Shown here one piece after another: positions 1-9,498 of a stretch of DNA of 64,000 bases. The stretch covers positions 124,001-188,000 of the forward strand of contig JBBRTV010000005.1 of assembly GCA_038243995.1 (NCBI GenBank), in the 5' to 3' direction. Position 1 is the stretch's first letter; the number at the start of each line of letters is the position of its first letter. The stretch comes from Scleromatobacter sp038243995 (lineage in GTDB: Bacteria; Pseudomonadota; Gammaproteobacteria; Burkholderiales; Burkholderiaceae_C). The notes below the pieces were generated by a model that had not been told where the DNA came from, made no database searches, and saw nothing but the letters and a program-made list of their open reading frames with translations. The position numbers and the translations under genes were made by a program.

Positions 1-3000
1 TCTTTCGTCGTCGATGGTGCCAATGCCGATGGATCGCGCCCGTTCGCGCAGTTCACGTTCGACGCCGACGAGCCGGGCGCCGCGCCGGCCAGCATCAGCG
101 ACATGGCCGCCGCCCACGGCGGGAATGCCACGGACGGTTCGGGCATCCTGGCGTTCGCGCCGGGGCAATCCCTGTCGACGATAGCCATCCCCCGCGACGC
201 CACCGCGATCCAGGGGCCGGCCGGCGCGTTCGGCTTCGACCTGTTCGACCCGGTCCATCCGGCCATCGGTGCGCCCCTCGCACGGGCGACGATCCACGCG
301 AGCGGCCCTGCCAGCAACCCGGCGGCAGGGCCGCTACCGCTGATCACGGTGTCCGACGCCGTCGCCGACGAGAGCAACACGTTTCTCCAGTTCGTGGTCT
401 CGTTGAGCGCGGCATCGACGCAATCCGTGAGCGTGAGCTTCAACAATTCCAACGTGACGGCCCTCAACGGCAGCGACTACACGGCGCAATCGGGCACGCT
501 GACCTTCGCCCCGGGCGAGACAACCAAGCTGGTGCAGATCCCGGTGCTCAATACGGCGGGCGCCGAGCCGACCGAGGTGATGGCGCTGAACCTGTTCAGC
601 GCCGCCAACGGCACCATCGGGCGTCCGCTGGCCTTGGGCACGATCTACGACAACGACCAGGCCAGCGGCACGCCGCTGATCCGGGTCGGCGACCAGGTGG
701 TGGACGAAGCGTCGGGCCAGGTCAGCTTCGTGGTCACGCTCGACAAGCCGGGCACCGGCAACGTCAGCGTCAACTACGCCACCGTCGACGGCACCGCCCT
801 GGCGGGCTCCGACTACGTCGCGCAGACGACGCACACGCTCACCTTCGCGCCCGGCGAGATGGTCAAGGTCGTCAATGTCGGCCTGATCAACGACAGCCTC
901 GCCGAAGGGCGCGAATACTTCGACCTGCGGCTCTCGTCGCCCGTCGGCGCGACGCTGCTGCCGCAGCCCACCGGCCGCGCCACCATCGGCGCCAACGACA
1001 GCACCGCCGCGTCCCTGCCCCTGATCACCGTCTCCGACGCGGTTGCCGACGAGAGCGCCACCTACCTCGAATTCGTCGTCTCGCTGAGCGCGCCCTCCGC
1101 GCAGGCGGTGAGCGTGAGCTACAACAATTCGAACGTCACGGCCCTCAACGGCAGCGACTACGTGGCGCAATCGAGCACGCTCACGTTCGCCGCGGGCGAG
1201 ACGACCAAAGTGGTGAAGATCCCGGTGCTCGACACGGCGGCCACCGAGTCGACCGAGGTGATGGCGCTGAACCTGTTCAGCGCCGTCAACGGCACCATCG
1301 GGCGTCCACTGGCCTACGGCACGATCTATGACAACGACCAGGCCAGCGGCACGCCGGTGCTGCGCGTCGCCGATCAGGTGGTGGACGAAGCGTCGGGCCA
1401 GGTCAGCTTCGTGGTCACGCTCGACAAGCCGGGCACCGGCAACGTCAGCGTCAACTACGCCACCGTCGACGGCAGCGCCCGGGCGGGCTCCGACTACCTC
1501 GCCCAGGCCACGCAGACCCTCACCTTCACGCCCGGCGAGATGGTGAAGGTGGTGACCGTGGACCTGCTCAACGACACCAGCGCGGAGCCCGGCGAATACT
1601 TCGACCTGCGCCTGACCGCGCCTGTCGGCGCCACGCTGGCGGATGCCAGCGCGCGCGTCTTCATCGCCCCCAGCGACGCGACCTCGGTCTCCCTGCCGCG
1701 CATCGTCGCCACCGACGCGGTCGCCGACGAAGCCGGGACTTACCTCGAATTCGTCGTCTCGCTGAGCGCCCCGTCGGCGCAGGCGGTGAAGGTCAGCTAC
1801 AACGACAGCAACGTGACAGCCCTCAACGGCAGCGACTACGTGGCGCAGGCGAGCACTTTGACCTTCGCTCCCGGCGAGACCATCAAGGTCGTCAGGATCC
1901 CGGTGCTCGACGGCCTCGTGGTCGAGCCGACGGAGTACATGGCATTGAACCTGTTCAGTGCCGTCAACGCGACGATCGCGCAGTCGCTGGCCTACGGAAC
2001 GATCTACGACAACGACGCGCTGAGCGGCACGCCAAAGCTCGCCGTGAGCGATGGCATCGTCGACGAGTCGGGCGCCCGCGCGGCTTTCGTGATCACGCTC
2101 GACAAGCCCAGCACGAGCCAGGTCACCGTCAACTACGCGACGGCCGCCGGCACGGCTTCCGCAGGCAGCGACTTCGAGACGCAGGCGCTGCAGACGCTGG
2201 TGTTCGGGCCCGGCGAGATGAGCAAGACCGTCTACGTCGACCTGCGCGGCGACGCGGTGGCCGAGCCCGCCGAGTTTTTCGACCTGACGCTCTCGGGTGC
2301 CGTCAACGCGACCCTGGGCGATGCGCGCGGCCACATGGTCATCCCGCGCAGCGACACCGCCACCGTCGCCACGCCGGTGATCGATGCCGCCGCCATCGCC
2401 GCGCCCGAAGGCGGCGGCATGCTCGACTTCATCGTCACGCTGAACGCGCCCTCTACGCAATCGGTCAGCGTCAGCTACAACAATTCGAACGTGACGGCCC
2501 TCAACGGCAGCGACTACCTCGCGCAGGCCAGTTCCATCACCTTCGCGCCCGGCGAGACGGTGCATGTGGTGCATATCCCCGTCATCGACGACCTGATCGT
2601 GGAGTCCACGGAGACCTTCAACCTGAACCTGTTCAGCGCGGTCAATGCCACTATCGGCACGACCAGCGTCTCGGGTGCGATCCTCGACAACGACGGCCCG
2701 CCGCTGGGAACCCAGTTCGTCAACGTCGGCACGGGCAACGCCGACACCCTCGTGGGCCGGCCCGGATCGAACGCCGTGGTCGGCGGTGCGGGCGACGATG
2801 TGCTGGACGGCGTCAACGGCGTGAGCATGACCGGCGGCGACGGCAACGATCTCTACATCGTCGAGTCGTCCGCCGACAGCGTGACGGAGGCGAGCGGCGC
2901 CGGCAGCGGCACCGATACCGTCGCCAGCTACGTCAACTACACCCTGGGTGCGAACGTGGAGAAACTGGTGCTGCTCGGTGGCGCCCTCAACGGCAACGGC

Positions 3001-3762
3001 AACGCGCTCAACAACGCCCTCACCGGCAACGGCAGCGCCAACGTGCTCGACGGCAAGACGGGCGCCGACACGATGGCCGGCGCGGGCGGCAATGATGTCT
3101 ACATCGTCGACAACGCGGGCGACGTGGTCACCGAAGCCAGCAACGCCGGCATCGACGGCGTGCAGAGTTCGGTCTCCTTCACGCTGGGCGCGAACGTCGA
3201 GAACCTGACGCTGACGGGCAGTGCCGCAGTCAACGGCACCGGCAACACCCTCGGCAACGTCCTCTTCGGCAACACCGCGGCGAACGTGCTGAACGGCGCC
3301 GCGGGCGCGGACACGCTCAACGGGGGCGGCGGCAACAACACCTTCGTCTTCGACAACACCATCGGCGGATTCGACACCGTCGCCGACTGGCACAGCGCGA
3401 ACGACACGATGCGCTTCGGCATGTCCGGCGTGCCGGTGGGCAATGGCGACACGGTCGTCGACAATGCGACGACACGCGCGGCGCCGGGCGGATTCTCGAC
3501 CGCCGCCGAGCTCGTGGTCTTCACCGCAGACATCGTGGGGGCCATCACGACCGCCAGCGCCGCGGCGCAGATCGGCTCGGCGACTTCGGCCTATGCCGTC
3601 GGCGCCAACGTGCTGTTCGCGGTCGACAACGGCACGCAGACGGGCGTCTTCCTGTTTCATTCGGCAGGCGCCGACGCGCTGGTGAGCGCCAGCGAGCTGA
3701 CCGAGGTGGCGCTGCTCAACGGCGATGCCACGACGACGACCGACTATGTCTTCGCACCCTGA
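1..3762 (+). CDS. Calx-beta / RTX-like repeat protein, likely type I secretion substrate (5' end outside window)
   Basis: The frame is open from the first base, so the N-terminus lies upstream; a Met at 103 is probably internal. Visible first is a degenerate module, then seven Calx-beta-type modules of about 110 residues each, alternating between two subtypes. One subtype carries NNSNVTALNGSDY and ends YGTIYDNDQASG; the other carries VVDEASGQVSFVVTLDKP and GSDY. From about nucleotide 2700 there are glycine/aspartate-rich haemolysin-type calcium-binding stretches (GGAGDDVLDG, GGDGNDLYIV, GAGGNDVYIVDNAGD), followed by a C-terminal tail of the kind that carries an uncleaved type I signal. The ABC ATPase and HlyD-type genes directly downstream support export by a type I system. 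Calx-beta modules bind calcium and are common in bacterial adhesins, so an adhesin or surface-layer role is likely. Its ligand cannot be read from the sequence. Confidence 0.85.
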   Translation, partial: SFVVDGANADGSRPFAQFTFDADEPGAAPASISDMAAAHGGNATDGSGILAFAPGQSLSTIAIPRDATAIQGPAGAFGFDLFDPVHPAIGAPLARATIHASGPASNPAAGPLPLITVSDAVADESNTFLQFVVSLSAASTQSVSVSFNNSNVTALNGSDYTAQSGTLTFAPGETTKLVQIPVLNTAGAEPTEVMALNLFSAANGTIGRPLALGTIYDNDQASGTPLIRVGDQVVDEASGQVSFVVTLDKPGTGNVSVNYATVDGTALAGSDYVAQTTHTLTFAPGEMVKVVNVGLINDSLAEGREYFDLRLSSPVGATLLPQPTGRATIGANDSTAASLPLITVSDAVADESATYLEFVVSLSAPSAQAVSVSYNNSNVTALNGSDYVAQSSTLTFAAGETTKVVKIPVLDTAATESTEVMALNLFSAVNGTIGRPLAYGTIYDNDQASGTPVLRVADQVVDEASGQVSFVVTLDKPGTGNVSVNYATVDGSARAGSDYLAQATQTLTFTPGEMVKVVTVDLLNDTSAEPGEYFDLRLTAPVGATLADASARVFIAPSDATSVSLPRIVATDAVADEAGTYLEFVVSLSAPSAQAVKVSYNDSNVTALNGSDYVAQASTLTFAPGETIKVVRIPVLDGLVVEPTEYMALNLFSAVNATIAQSLAYGTIYDNDALSGTPKLAVSDGIVDESGARAAFVITLDKPSTSQVTVNYATAAGTASAGSDFETQALQTLVFGPGEMSKTVYVDLRGDAVAEPAEFFDLTLSGAVNATLGDARGHMVIPRSDTATVATPVIDAAAIAAPEGGGMLDFIVTLNAPSTQSVSVSYNNSNVTALNGSDYLAQASSITFAPGETVHVVHIPVIDDLIVESTETFNLNLFSAVNATIGTTSVSGAILDNDGPPLGTQFVNVGTGNADTLVGRPGSNAVVGGAGDDVLDGVNGVSMTGGDGNDLYIVESSADSVTEASGAGSGTDTVASYVNYTLGANVEKLVLLGGALNGNGNALNNALTGNGSANVLDGKTGADTMAGAGGNDVYIVDNAGDVVTEASNAGIDGVQSSVSFTLGANVENLTLTGSAAVNGTGNTLGNVLFGNTAANVLNGAAGADTLNGGGGNNTFVFDNTIGGFDTVADWHSANDTMRFGMSGVPVGNGDTVVDNATTRAAPGGFSTAAELVVFTADIVGAITTASAAAQIGSATSAYAVGANVLFAVDNGTQTGVFLFHSAGADALVSASELTEVALLNGDATTTTDYVFAP
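694..1474 (+). repeat. Long direct DNA repeat inside the Calx-beta gene (period 681 bp)
   Basis: Bases 694-793 and 1375-1474 are identical over 100 nt, including third codon positions. The spacing of 681 nt equals 227 codons, one pair of alternating Calx-beta modules. Identity at silent sites points to recent duplication or gene conversion rather than protein-level constraint alone. Later module pairs (from about 2035) are more diverged. Confidence 0.85.
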
Positions 3763-3795
3763 GATGCGGAAGAGGCGCGCCACCGGACAGCGGCG

Positions 3796-5493
3796 ATGAA
3801 GCGCCTCGTCGGCGAGAACGCTCGGCTATTCGGGGCGGCCATCGCGTTCAGCCTCGTCATCAACCTGGCGTTGCTGGCGCCTTCGCTGTACATGCTGCAG
3901 GTCTTCGACCGCGTGCTGGCGACCCGCAGCGTCGAAACGCTGGTGATGCTGTCGCTGATCGCTGCCGTCGCACTGCTGTTGATGCTGGTGCTGGACATGG
4001 TGCGGGCGCGCTTGTTGATGCTCGCCGGGCTGCTCTTCGAACGTCGCGTCGGAAGCCGGGTGCTGCGGCGCGTTCTCGACAGCGTCGGCCGCGCCGCGCC
4101 ACCTCAGCAGGCCTACGCGATGCGCGATGTCGCCGTGCTGCGCGCCGTGCTGTCTGGCCCCGGCATCGTGGCACTCTTCGACGCGCCTTGGATGTTGATC
4201 TACATCGGCGTGATCTTCGCTTTCGACAGCCTGCTCGGATGGCTGGCGGTCGCCAGTGCCTGCCTGCTCGTGCTGCTGGCCTGGATCAACGAGCGGGCTA
4301 CGCGTGCCGGCGTCGAACAGGCGCAGGCCCAATCGCGCGACGTCGCGCGCTTCGTCGATGGCGTGCTGCGCAATGGCGAAACGGTACGCGCCCTCGGCAT
4401 GGGCCCGGCCATCGGCGCACGCTGGCAGGTCGCAAGTCACGCGCTGCACCAGAAGCAGTTCGCCACCCAACGCGTCGCCGGCCTGCTGGGCTCGACCACG
4501 CGATGCTTTCGCCAGTCGATCCAGGTGGCCATGATGGGCGTGGCCGCATGGCTCGTCATCGAACAACGGGCGACCCCCGGGGTGATGATCGCCGTGACCA
4601 TCATTCTCGGTCGTGCGCTCGCGCCGGTGGAGATGGTGACAGGCCAGTGGAAGCCGCTGGCCGAGGCGCGCGCGGCGCTGCGCCGGCTCGACACGGTGCT
4701 GGTCGGCGACGAGCCCACGCGGTTCCAGGCGCTGCCCGAGCCGACGGGGACGATCACCCTCGAGAACCTGGCCTACGCCGCGCCCGGCACGAAGCGGCCC
4801 ATCGTGCACGGCATCAACGCCGAGATCGCCGCGGGCGAGGTGCTGGCCATCGTCGGCCCGAGCGGCTCCGGCAAGTCGACCCTGGCCCGCCTGATGACGG
4901 GCATCGTCCCGGCGACCGCGGGCAGCGTACGGCTCGACGGCGCCGACATCTCGCAGTGGGAGCCGGCGCGGCTGGGCGAGTTCATCGGCTACCTGCCGCA
5001 GGACATCGCGCTGCTGTCCGGCACCGTGGCGGAAAATATCGGGCGCTTCGGCGAGGCGGCGCAGGAGGACATCGTCGCGGCGGCTCAGCGCGCGCACGCA
5101 CACGAGCTGATCGTGCGACTGGCCGAAGGCTATTCGACCCCGGTCGGCGAAGCGGGGCAGCTCCTGTCGGGCGGCCAGCGGCAGCGCGTGGCGCTGGCGC
5201 GCGCGCTCTATGGCCGGCCGCGCATCGTGGTCCTCGACGAGCCCAATGCCTATCTCGACACCGCGGGCGAACAGGCGCTCGGCGAAACCCTGGCCACCTT
5301 GCGGGCGGCCGGGATCACGGTCATCCTGATCACGCAGCGCACGCAGGCGCTGGCACTCGTCGATCGCATCCTGGTCATGCGCGACGGCGCGATCGAACGC
5401 GTCGGCGTGCGCCAGGACAAATCCGGCGGCGCCGGCGAGTCCGCGGATGCCGCGGTGCACGGCACGGCGCCCGTGCTGCAACAGGCGCGCTAG
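3796..5493 (+). CDS. Type I secretion system permease/ATPase (PrtD/HlyB-type ABC transporter)
   Basis: 565 residues. Energises export of an unfolded substrate from cytoplasm to exterior through an HlyD/TolC conduit. The N-terminal half (about residues 15-290) is a hydrophobic ABC exporter membrane domain with no C39 peptidase domain before it, as in PrtD/AprD/LapB-like type I ATPases without leader cleavage. The nucleotide-binding domain follows: Walker A GPSGSGKST, signature LSGGQRQRVALARAL, Walker B IVVLDEP, and an H-loop-region variant ending ILITQRTQAL, where Gln stands in place of the usual His. The start ATG lies 33 nt after the stop of the repeat protein, and the adaptor gene begins 19 nt after this stop, so the three form one operon. 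The most likely substrate is the Calx-beta/RTX-like protein upstream. Confidence 0.9.
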   Translation: MKRLVGENARLFGAAIAFSLVINLALLAPSLYMLQVFDRVLATRSVETLVMLSLIAAVALLLMLVLDMVRARLLMLAGLLFERRVGSRVLRRVLDSVGRAAPPQQAYAMRDVAVLRAVLSGPGIVALFDAPWMLIYIGVIFAFDSLLGWLAVASACLLVLLAWINERATRAGVEQAQAQSRDVARFVDGVLRNGETVRALGMGPAIGARWQVASHALHQKQFATQRVAGLLGSTTRCFRQSIQVAMMGVAAWLVIEQRATPGVMIAVTIILGRALAPVEMVTGQWKPLAEARAALRRLDTVLVGDEPTRFQALPEPTGTITLENLAYAAPGTKRPIVHGINAEIAAGEVLAIVGPSGSGKSTLARLMTGIVPATAGSVRLDGADISQWEPARLGEFIGYLPQDIALLSGTVAENIGRFGEAAQEDIVAAAQRAHAHELIVRLAEGYSTPVGEAGQLLSGGQRQRVALARALYGRPRIVVLDEPNAYLDTAGEQALGETLATLRAAGITVILITQRTQALALVDRILVMRDGAIERVGVRQDKSGGAGESADAAVHGTAPVLQQAR

Positions 5494-5512
5494 GCGCGAC
5501 AGGCGCAAGCAA

Positions 5513-6856
5513 ATGTCGCCGGTCCCCCTGCATGCCGTGAACGCCGCCAACGATCCGCAACTCCAGGCATGGTGCCGCGATGGTCGCCGCCTGACCCGCG
5601 CCGGAGTCGCGGCCATCGCCTGCGCCGCCGCGGCGCTGGTCGCGTGGTGCCTGTTCGCGCCGCTCGGCGGTGCGCTGGTGGCCAACGGCCTCGTCAAGAT
5701 CGACACCAACCGGAAGACAGTACAGCATCGCGACGGCGGCATCGTGCACGACATCCTGGTGCGCGATGGCGACCGGGTGGTCGCCGGCCAGCCGCTGCTG
5801 ATCCTCGACGATGCGCGCGTCGACGCCGCATTCGATCTGTCGCAGGGCCAGCTCGATGCCGGTCGCATCCGTCAGTCGCGGCTCGCCGCGGAGAGCAACG
5901 GTGCCGTGCGCTGGGAAATGCCGGCCGAATTGCGTACGCGACTCGGGGAGCCCCGCGTGGCCGACGCGGCGGCGCGCGAGGCCTCGCTGTTCGCGGCGCG
6001 GCGCGCCGCGCTCGACGCGCAGATCCGCCTGGTGCGCGAGCAGCGGGTGGCGCTCGACGTCGAAGTCGCGGCCCGCGCGCGCGAGCACGACTCGCTCGGC
6101 AAGGCCATGCGCAGCATGCGCGACGAATTGCAGCTCAACCAGAGCCTGCTCGACCAGCAATTCGTCAACCGCACCCGGGTCATGCAGATCGAGCGCAACG
6201 TCGCCGAATACCAGAGCCGGATGGATCACAACCAGGCCGAGCTGGCAGTGGCCAGCCAGCGCATCGCGGATCTCGAGTTGCGTTCGGTGGCCATGCACGA
6301 GACCTTCGTCCAGGACGCGACGTCGGAACAGCGCGACGTCGCGGCCCGGATCGTCGAGCTGGAGGAGCAGATGCGCTCCGCGCGCGATGTGCTGCAGCGC
6401 AAGGTGGTACGTGCGCCGGTCGCGGGACGCGTGCTCGACTTGCGCGTGACCACGGCGGGAGGCGCGATCGGGCCGCGCGATCCCATCCTGGACATCGTGC
6501 CCGAGGAAATCCCGCTCTTGGTCGAGGCACGCATCACCGTCGACGCGATCGCCGAATTGCATGTCGGCGCGCTCACCGACGTGCGGCTGACGGCCTATCG
6601 CCAGCGCACGACGCCGCTGATCCAGGGCAAGGTGACCTACGTGTCGCCCGACGCCCTGGCGGACCGGCAGTCAGGCGCCGCTTACTACCTGATGCATGTC
6701 GAGCTCGACCGCGCATCGCTGGCGAAGGCCGGCGCGGTGGCGGTCCAGCCAGGGATGGGCGCCGAGGTCTTCGTGCGCACGCACGATCGCACGGCGCTCG
6801 AATTCCTGCTCGACCCGCTCTTGAATGCTGCGCGCAGATCCCTGCGCGAGCACTGA
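5513..6856 (+). CDS. HlyD-family membrane fusion protein of type I secretion system
   Basis: 447 residues from the ATG at 5513. An in-frame ATG at 5447 would overlap the ATPase gene and add arginine-rich, non-family sequence, so it was rejected. One N-terminal membrane anchor (about residues 30-52) is followed by a lipoyl-like half motif (DGGIVHDILVRDGDRVVAGQ), a long alpha-helical hairpin region (about 105-300), the second lipoyl half (KVVRAPVAGRVLDLRVTTAG) and a C-terminal beta-barrel domain with the family-typical GAEVFVRT near the end. It should bridge the inner-membrane ATPase to an outer-membrane TolC-type channel. No TolC gene follows; the nearest is at 14170. Confidence 0.9.
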   Translation: MSPVPLHAVNAANDPQLQAWCRDGRRLTRAGVAAIACAAAALVAWCLFAPLGGALVANGLVKIDTNRKTVQHRDGGIVHDILVRDGDRVVAGQPLLILDDARVDAAFDLSQGQLDAGRIRQSRLAAESNGAVRWEMPAELRTRLGEPRVADAAAREASLFAARRAALDAQIRLVREQRVALDVEVAARAREHDSLGKAMRSMRDELQLNQSLLDQQFVNRTRVMQIERNVAEYQSRMDHNQAELAVASQRIADLELRSVAMHETFVQDATSEQRDVAARIVELEEQMRSARDVLQRKVVRAPVAGRVLDLRVTTAGGAIGPRDPILDIVPEEIPLLVEARITVDAIAELHVGALTDVRLTAYRQRTTPLIQGKVTYVSPDALADRQSGAAYYLMHVELDRASLAKAGAVAVQPGMGAEVFVRTHDRTALEFLLDPLLNAARRSLREH

Positions 6857-6899
6857 GTGACGCCCCCATCCTCGCTTCCCTCTTCGCGGGTGGTGCGGG

Positions 6900-7930
6900 T
6901 CACCTGACCACGCATGCCGGGCCGACGCAGGCTTGCAGCACGCCCAGCTGGCTCGCCAGCGTCCGCATCTGCTGCACGCGTACGAGATCCGTGATGTAGG
7001 TCAGCGTGACCCTGCCCTTGGCGTCGCCGGTGATGTGCTGCGGCGGGTGCGGGCCGAACGCGTCGTCGGAGGCCTGCTCGACCAGCATCGCCTGGCGGCC
7101 GGGCGCGGTGCCTCCCATGACCCACGGCGAGAGTGTGATGCCGTCGACCGCGATGTCCGGCGTGGCGCCGCCGAGGTCGGCGATCGTGGGTGCCCAGTCG
7201 GTGTTCATCACCCATTCACCGACATGGCGCGGCGTGACCTGCGCCGGAGCCCGGATCAACATCGGCACGCGGATCGATTCCTCGACCATGTCGGTCTTGC
7301 CGTCGCGCCGGTGCGTCCCGTACTGGTACCCGTTGTCGGAAGTCACGATGATCGTCGTCGTGGCGAGCCGACCCGACGCCGCGAGCGGATCCACGACCGC
7401 CCCCAGCATGTCGTCCACGGCGCGGATGGCGGCGACCTTGCTGTTGTACACATCCCGCTCCTTGTCGGGCGAGACAGTCGGCAGCGACCGCATGAAAGCG
7501 GGCTTGTCGCTCATCTCGGCTTCGTTGAACGAGGGCTGCGACTCGGGCGGGACGACATCGAGCCTGGGCGTGTCGGCGTAGCGCGGCGCGGGTCGCACCG
7601 CGATGCCGTCGTCGTCGGACTTCCGCGAACCCTCGAGGTGCGGCGCGGTCGGCGTGAGCACCAGGAAGAATGGGCGTGGATCGGCGGCGCCCAGGAAGTC
7701 GCGCGCCATGCCCGTGAGAACGTCTTCCTGGTAGTCGGCCGCGGCGTGGCCGCGGTGCACCAGCGCGCCCTGCACGGAGATGTCGTAGTCGAACTGCTTG
7801 TGCGACGTCAGGGCGCGCCAATATTCCCAGCCCGGCGGTATGTAGGAGCCGCCCTGGTCTTTCGTGCTGTGTCCATACCCGTTGAGGTACTTGTCGACCA
7901 GGCCCGTGCGGTACGAGCCGCGCGCGTCGG
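6900..7930 (-). pseudogene. Sulfatase remnant lacking the N-terminal catalytic part
   Basis: The readable frame runs from about 7930 to the TGA at 6900. It matches the middle and C-terminal parts of sulfatases: YRTGLVDKYLNGYG, then YIPPGWEYWRAL, then the metal-site region TSDNGYQYGTHRRDGKTDM followed by EESIRVPMLIRAP. The N-terminal third is absent, including the C/S-x-P-x-R motif whose Cys or Ser becomes formylglycine, so it cannot be an active sulfatase as it stands. The first plausible start (GTG at 7775) comes far too late for the family. Recognisable homology begins within a few codons of the neighbouring gene's stop at 7933, which looks like a deletion or recombination junction. It converges with the type I operon. 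Confidence 0.75.
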
Positions 7931-7932
7931 AA

Positions 7933-8865
7933 TCAGTTGGCGAACGCGCTGCAGCCGCCGGGGAATGCCTGCAGGCCGACCACCCACTTGTCGTCGAGGA
8001 CGCCCGAGTTGCACAGGAGCCCGCCGGTCACCGAGCTGGCGCGGCCGGCGGCGTTGTTCTGCGAGCCGCCAGTGACGGTGCTTTCCAGCGCGGTGCTCTG
8101 GTTGCGGGAGCCGCCGCACGCGGTCGAACTGCTGGAGGTCGCGGCGTTCTCGCTGCCGCCGCAGGTCAGCGCGTTGCTGCCCGAGGCCGTGTTCATGGTG
8201 CCGCCCACGGCCACCGCGGCATTGCCGGTGGCGCTGTTCTCCGTGCCGCCGACGACGACGCCGAACTGCGCGGCGGCGGATGCATAGCCCCGCACGCCCC
8301 CCACGATGACCGCGGGCCCGTCGGTGATGCCCTTGTTGGCGCCGACGAGTGCGCTGCCCGAGGCGTTGGCACTGCTTTCGGAACTGCTCAGGATCGTCGT
8401 GTTCGGGCCGGCCAGTGTGTTGAGTTCGCCGGTCACGATGCCGCCGTAGCTCGAATACTCGTGCAGGTCGCCCAAGACCAGGTTGTGCGAGCCCAGGCGC
8501 GTCGCCACCTCGTTCTTGTTGTAGCCGATGATCAGGTTGCCGTAGCGGTTGGTCGTCTTCGTGGAGCCCGCGCCATTGCGGATCTGCACGTTGCAGCCGT
8601 CGAAAACGAAGTCGCGGCTGCCGCTGAACTTGAGCACGCAACCGAGTTTCGAGACAACGGCGGCGTTCTCTGCCCGCAGGTCGGCGAGCGCTTGCTGCTG
8701 CCGCACCGCCAGGGCGCTGACCTGCCTGAGCTCTCTGCCCAGGGCACCCACCTGTGCAGCCAGGCTCGCGAGCGTGGGTGCGGCGTCCTGGGCCCGGGCG
8801 CCGAAGCTCGTGCAGGCGAACACTACGGGCAACAGGAGGGCGAGCAGACGGTGGCGTGACTTCAT
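7933..8865 (-). CDS. Secreted YadA-head-like (Hep/Hag-type beta-roll) protein
   Basis: 310 residues from the ATG at 8865, chosen because GGAG lies 5 nt upstream and because the protein then starts with a clear signal peptide (MKSRHRLLALLLPVVFAC, likely cut after GARA). Residues about 28-75 form a heptad-like helical stretch. Residues about 80-290 contain short Gly-Gly/Asn/Ser repeats such as VVGGTENSATGNAAVAVGGT and CGGSENAATSSSS, which resemble the stacked left-handed beta-roll of trimeric autotransporter heads. There is no C-terminal YadA membrane anchor, and the protein ends CSAFAN. It is therefore not a standard autotransporter; a free secreted trimer or a surface protein anchored by other means is possible. 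Function is unknown. Confidence 0.7.
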   Translation of the reverse strand: MKSRHRLLALLLPVVFACTSFGARAQDAAPTLASLAAQVGALGRELRQVSALAVRQQQALADLRAENAAVVSKLGCVLKFSGSRDFVFDGCNVQIRNGAGSTKTTNRYGNLIIGYNKNEVATRLGSHNLVLGDLHEYSSYGGIVTGELNTLAGPNTTILSSSESSANASGSALVGANKGITDGPAVIVGGVRGYASAAAQFGVVVGGTENSATGNAAVAVGGTMNTASGSNALTCGGSENAATSSSSTACGGSRNQSTALESTVTGGSQNNAAGRASSVTGGLLCNSGVLDDKWVVGLQAFPGGCSAFAN

Positions 8866-9084
8866 GGAGTTCTCCGGTGGGCTTCTGGGTTGCGTCAGGC
8901 CCGCGACTCTATCGATCCGACCGAGGGCGCCCATCCCTATGTTGACGGCTGCCGCGTCACGCGGGCACGCAAGCACGCCGCTCTCGATTTCTTCGCACGG
9001 TCCGGGCGATCCGCGCCTTGCGCAGTGTCAGGTCGGTCGTCGCGGCGCGTGCGCCGACCGGCGTCACGCGCGAGCATCGATAGT

Positions 9085-9498
9085 TCAGTCCATGCGGGCG
9101 CGGCAATTGCGCGCGAACATCTTCAACATCTGCGCCCCTGGGCCTGCGGACTCGCCGCAGCTTCCCCAGGTCGAGTTCATGTCGGAGATCGAAGTGCCCG
9201 CGGTGCGCGAAAAGCCCACCCGCCAGTCGGCGAACTCGCGCTGCGCGATCGGCCCGTTCATCAACTCCCTGACCTGATGGTGGAGCGCACTGGCATGCAC
9301 GCGCGCGAACAACGCCCGCACGGCCTCCTGCGGGCCTTCGATGTACTGCATGAAGTTGCCTTCGCAGTACAGCAGCACGCCGGTGATGCCGGCGGCGAGG
9401 TTGTGCCCGAGGGATTCGCTGCGCATCGCCGCCAGCTCGGCATCGCTGAGTTCCCGCGCGGCCGAGCTGACATAGGCGATCGCGTGCAAGGCTCTCAT
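9085..9498 (-). CDS. BLUF-domain blue-light photoreceptor protein
   Basis: 137 residues, almost entirely one BLUF domain, which binds FAD and responds to blue light by rearranging hydrogen bonds around the flavin. The key residues are present: Tyr9 in IAYVSSA, Asn33 just before AAGITGVLLY, and Gln51 in GNFMQYIEGP. Trp92 in ADWRVGF sits at the semi-conserved Trp position; the Met often found two residues later is Val94 here. No output domain is fused, so it is a short BLUF protein that would act through a partner or its own oligomer. The start ATG overlaps the stop of a 28-codon ORF (ATGA), and no good Shine-Dalgarno of its own is visible, which implies translational coupling. Confidence 0.9.
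   Translation of the reverse strand: MRALHAIAYVSSAARELSDAELAAMRSESLGHNLAAGITGVLLYCEGNFMQYIEGPQEAVRALFARVHASALHHQVRELMNGPIAQREFADWRVGFSRTAGTSISDMNSTWGSCGESAGPGAQMLKMFARNCRARMD

Noticed and set aside
334..3783. 1149-codon open frame on the - strand opposite the Calx-beta gene
   Set aside because: Its translation is Arg/His/Val/Asp-rich with no domain, and it mirrors the GC-periodic codons of the + strand gene, which has clear Calx-beta modules.
7875..7990. An upstream exon or programmed frameshift restoring the sulfatase N-terminus
   Set aside because: The other frames upstream are occupied by the beta-roll gene and carry no C-x-P-x-R motif, so a simple frameshift cannot restore a full sulfatase.
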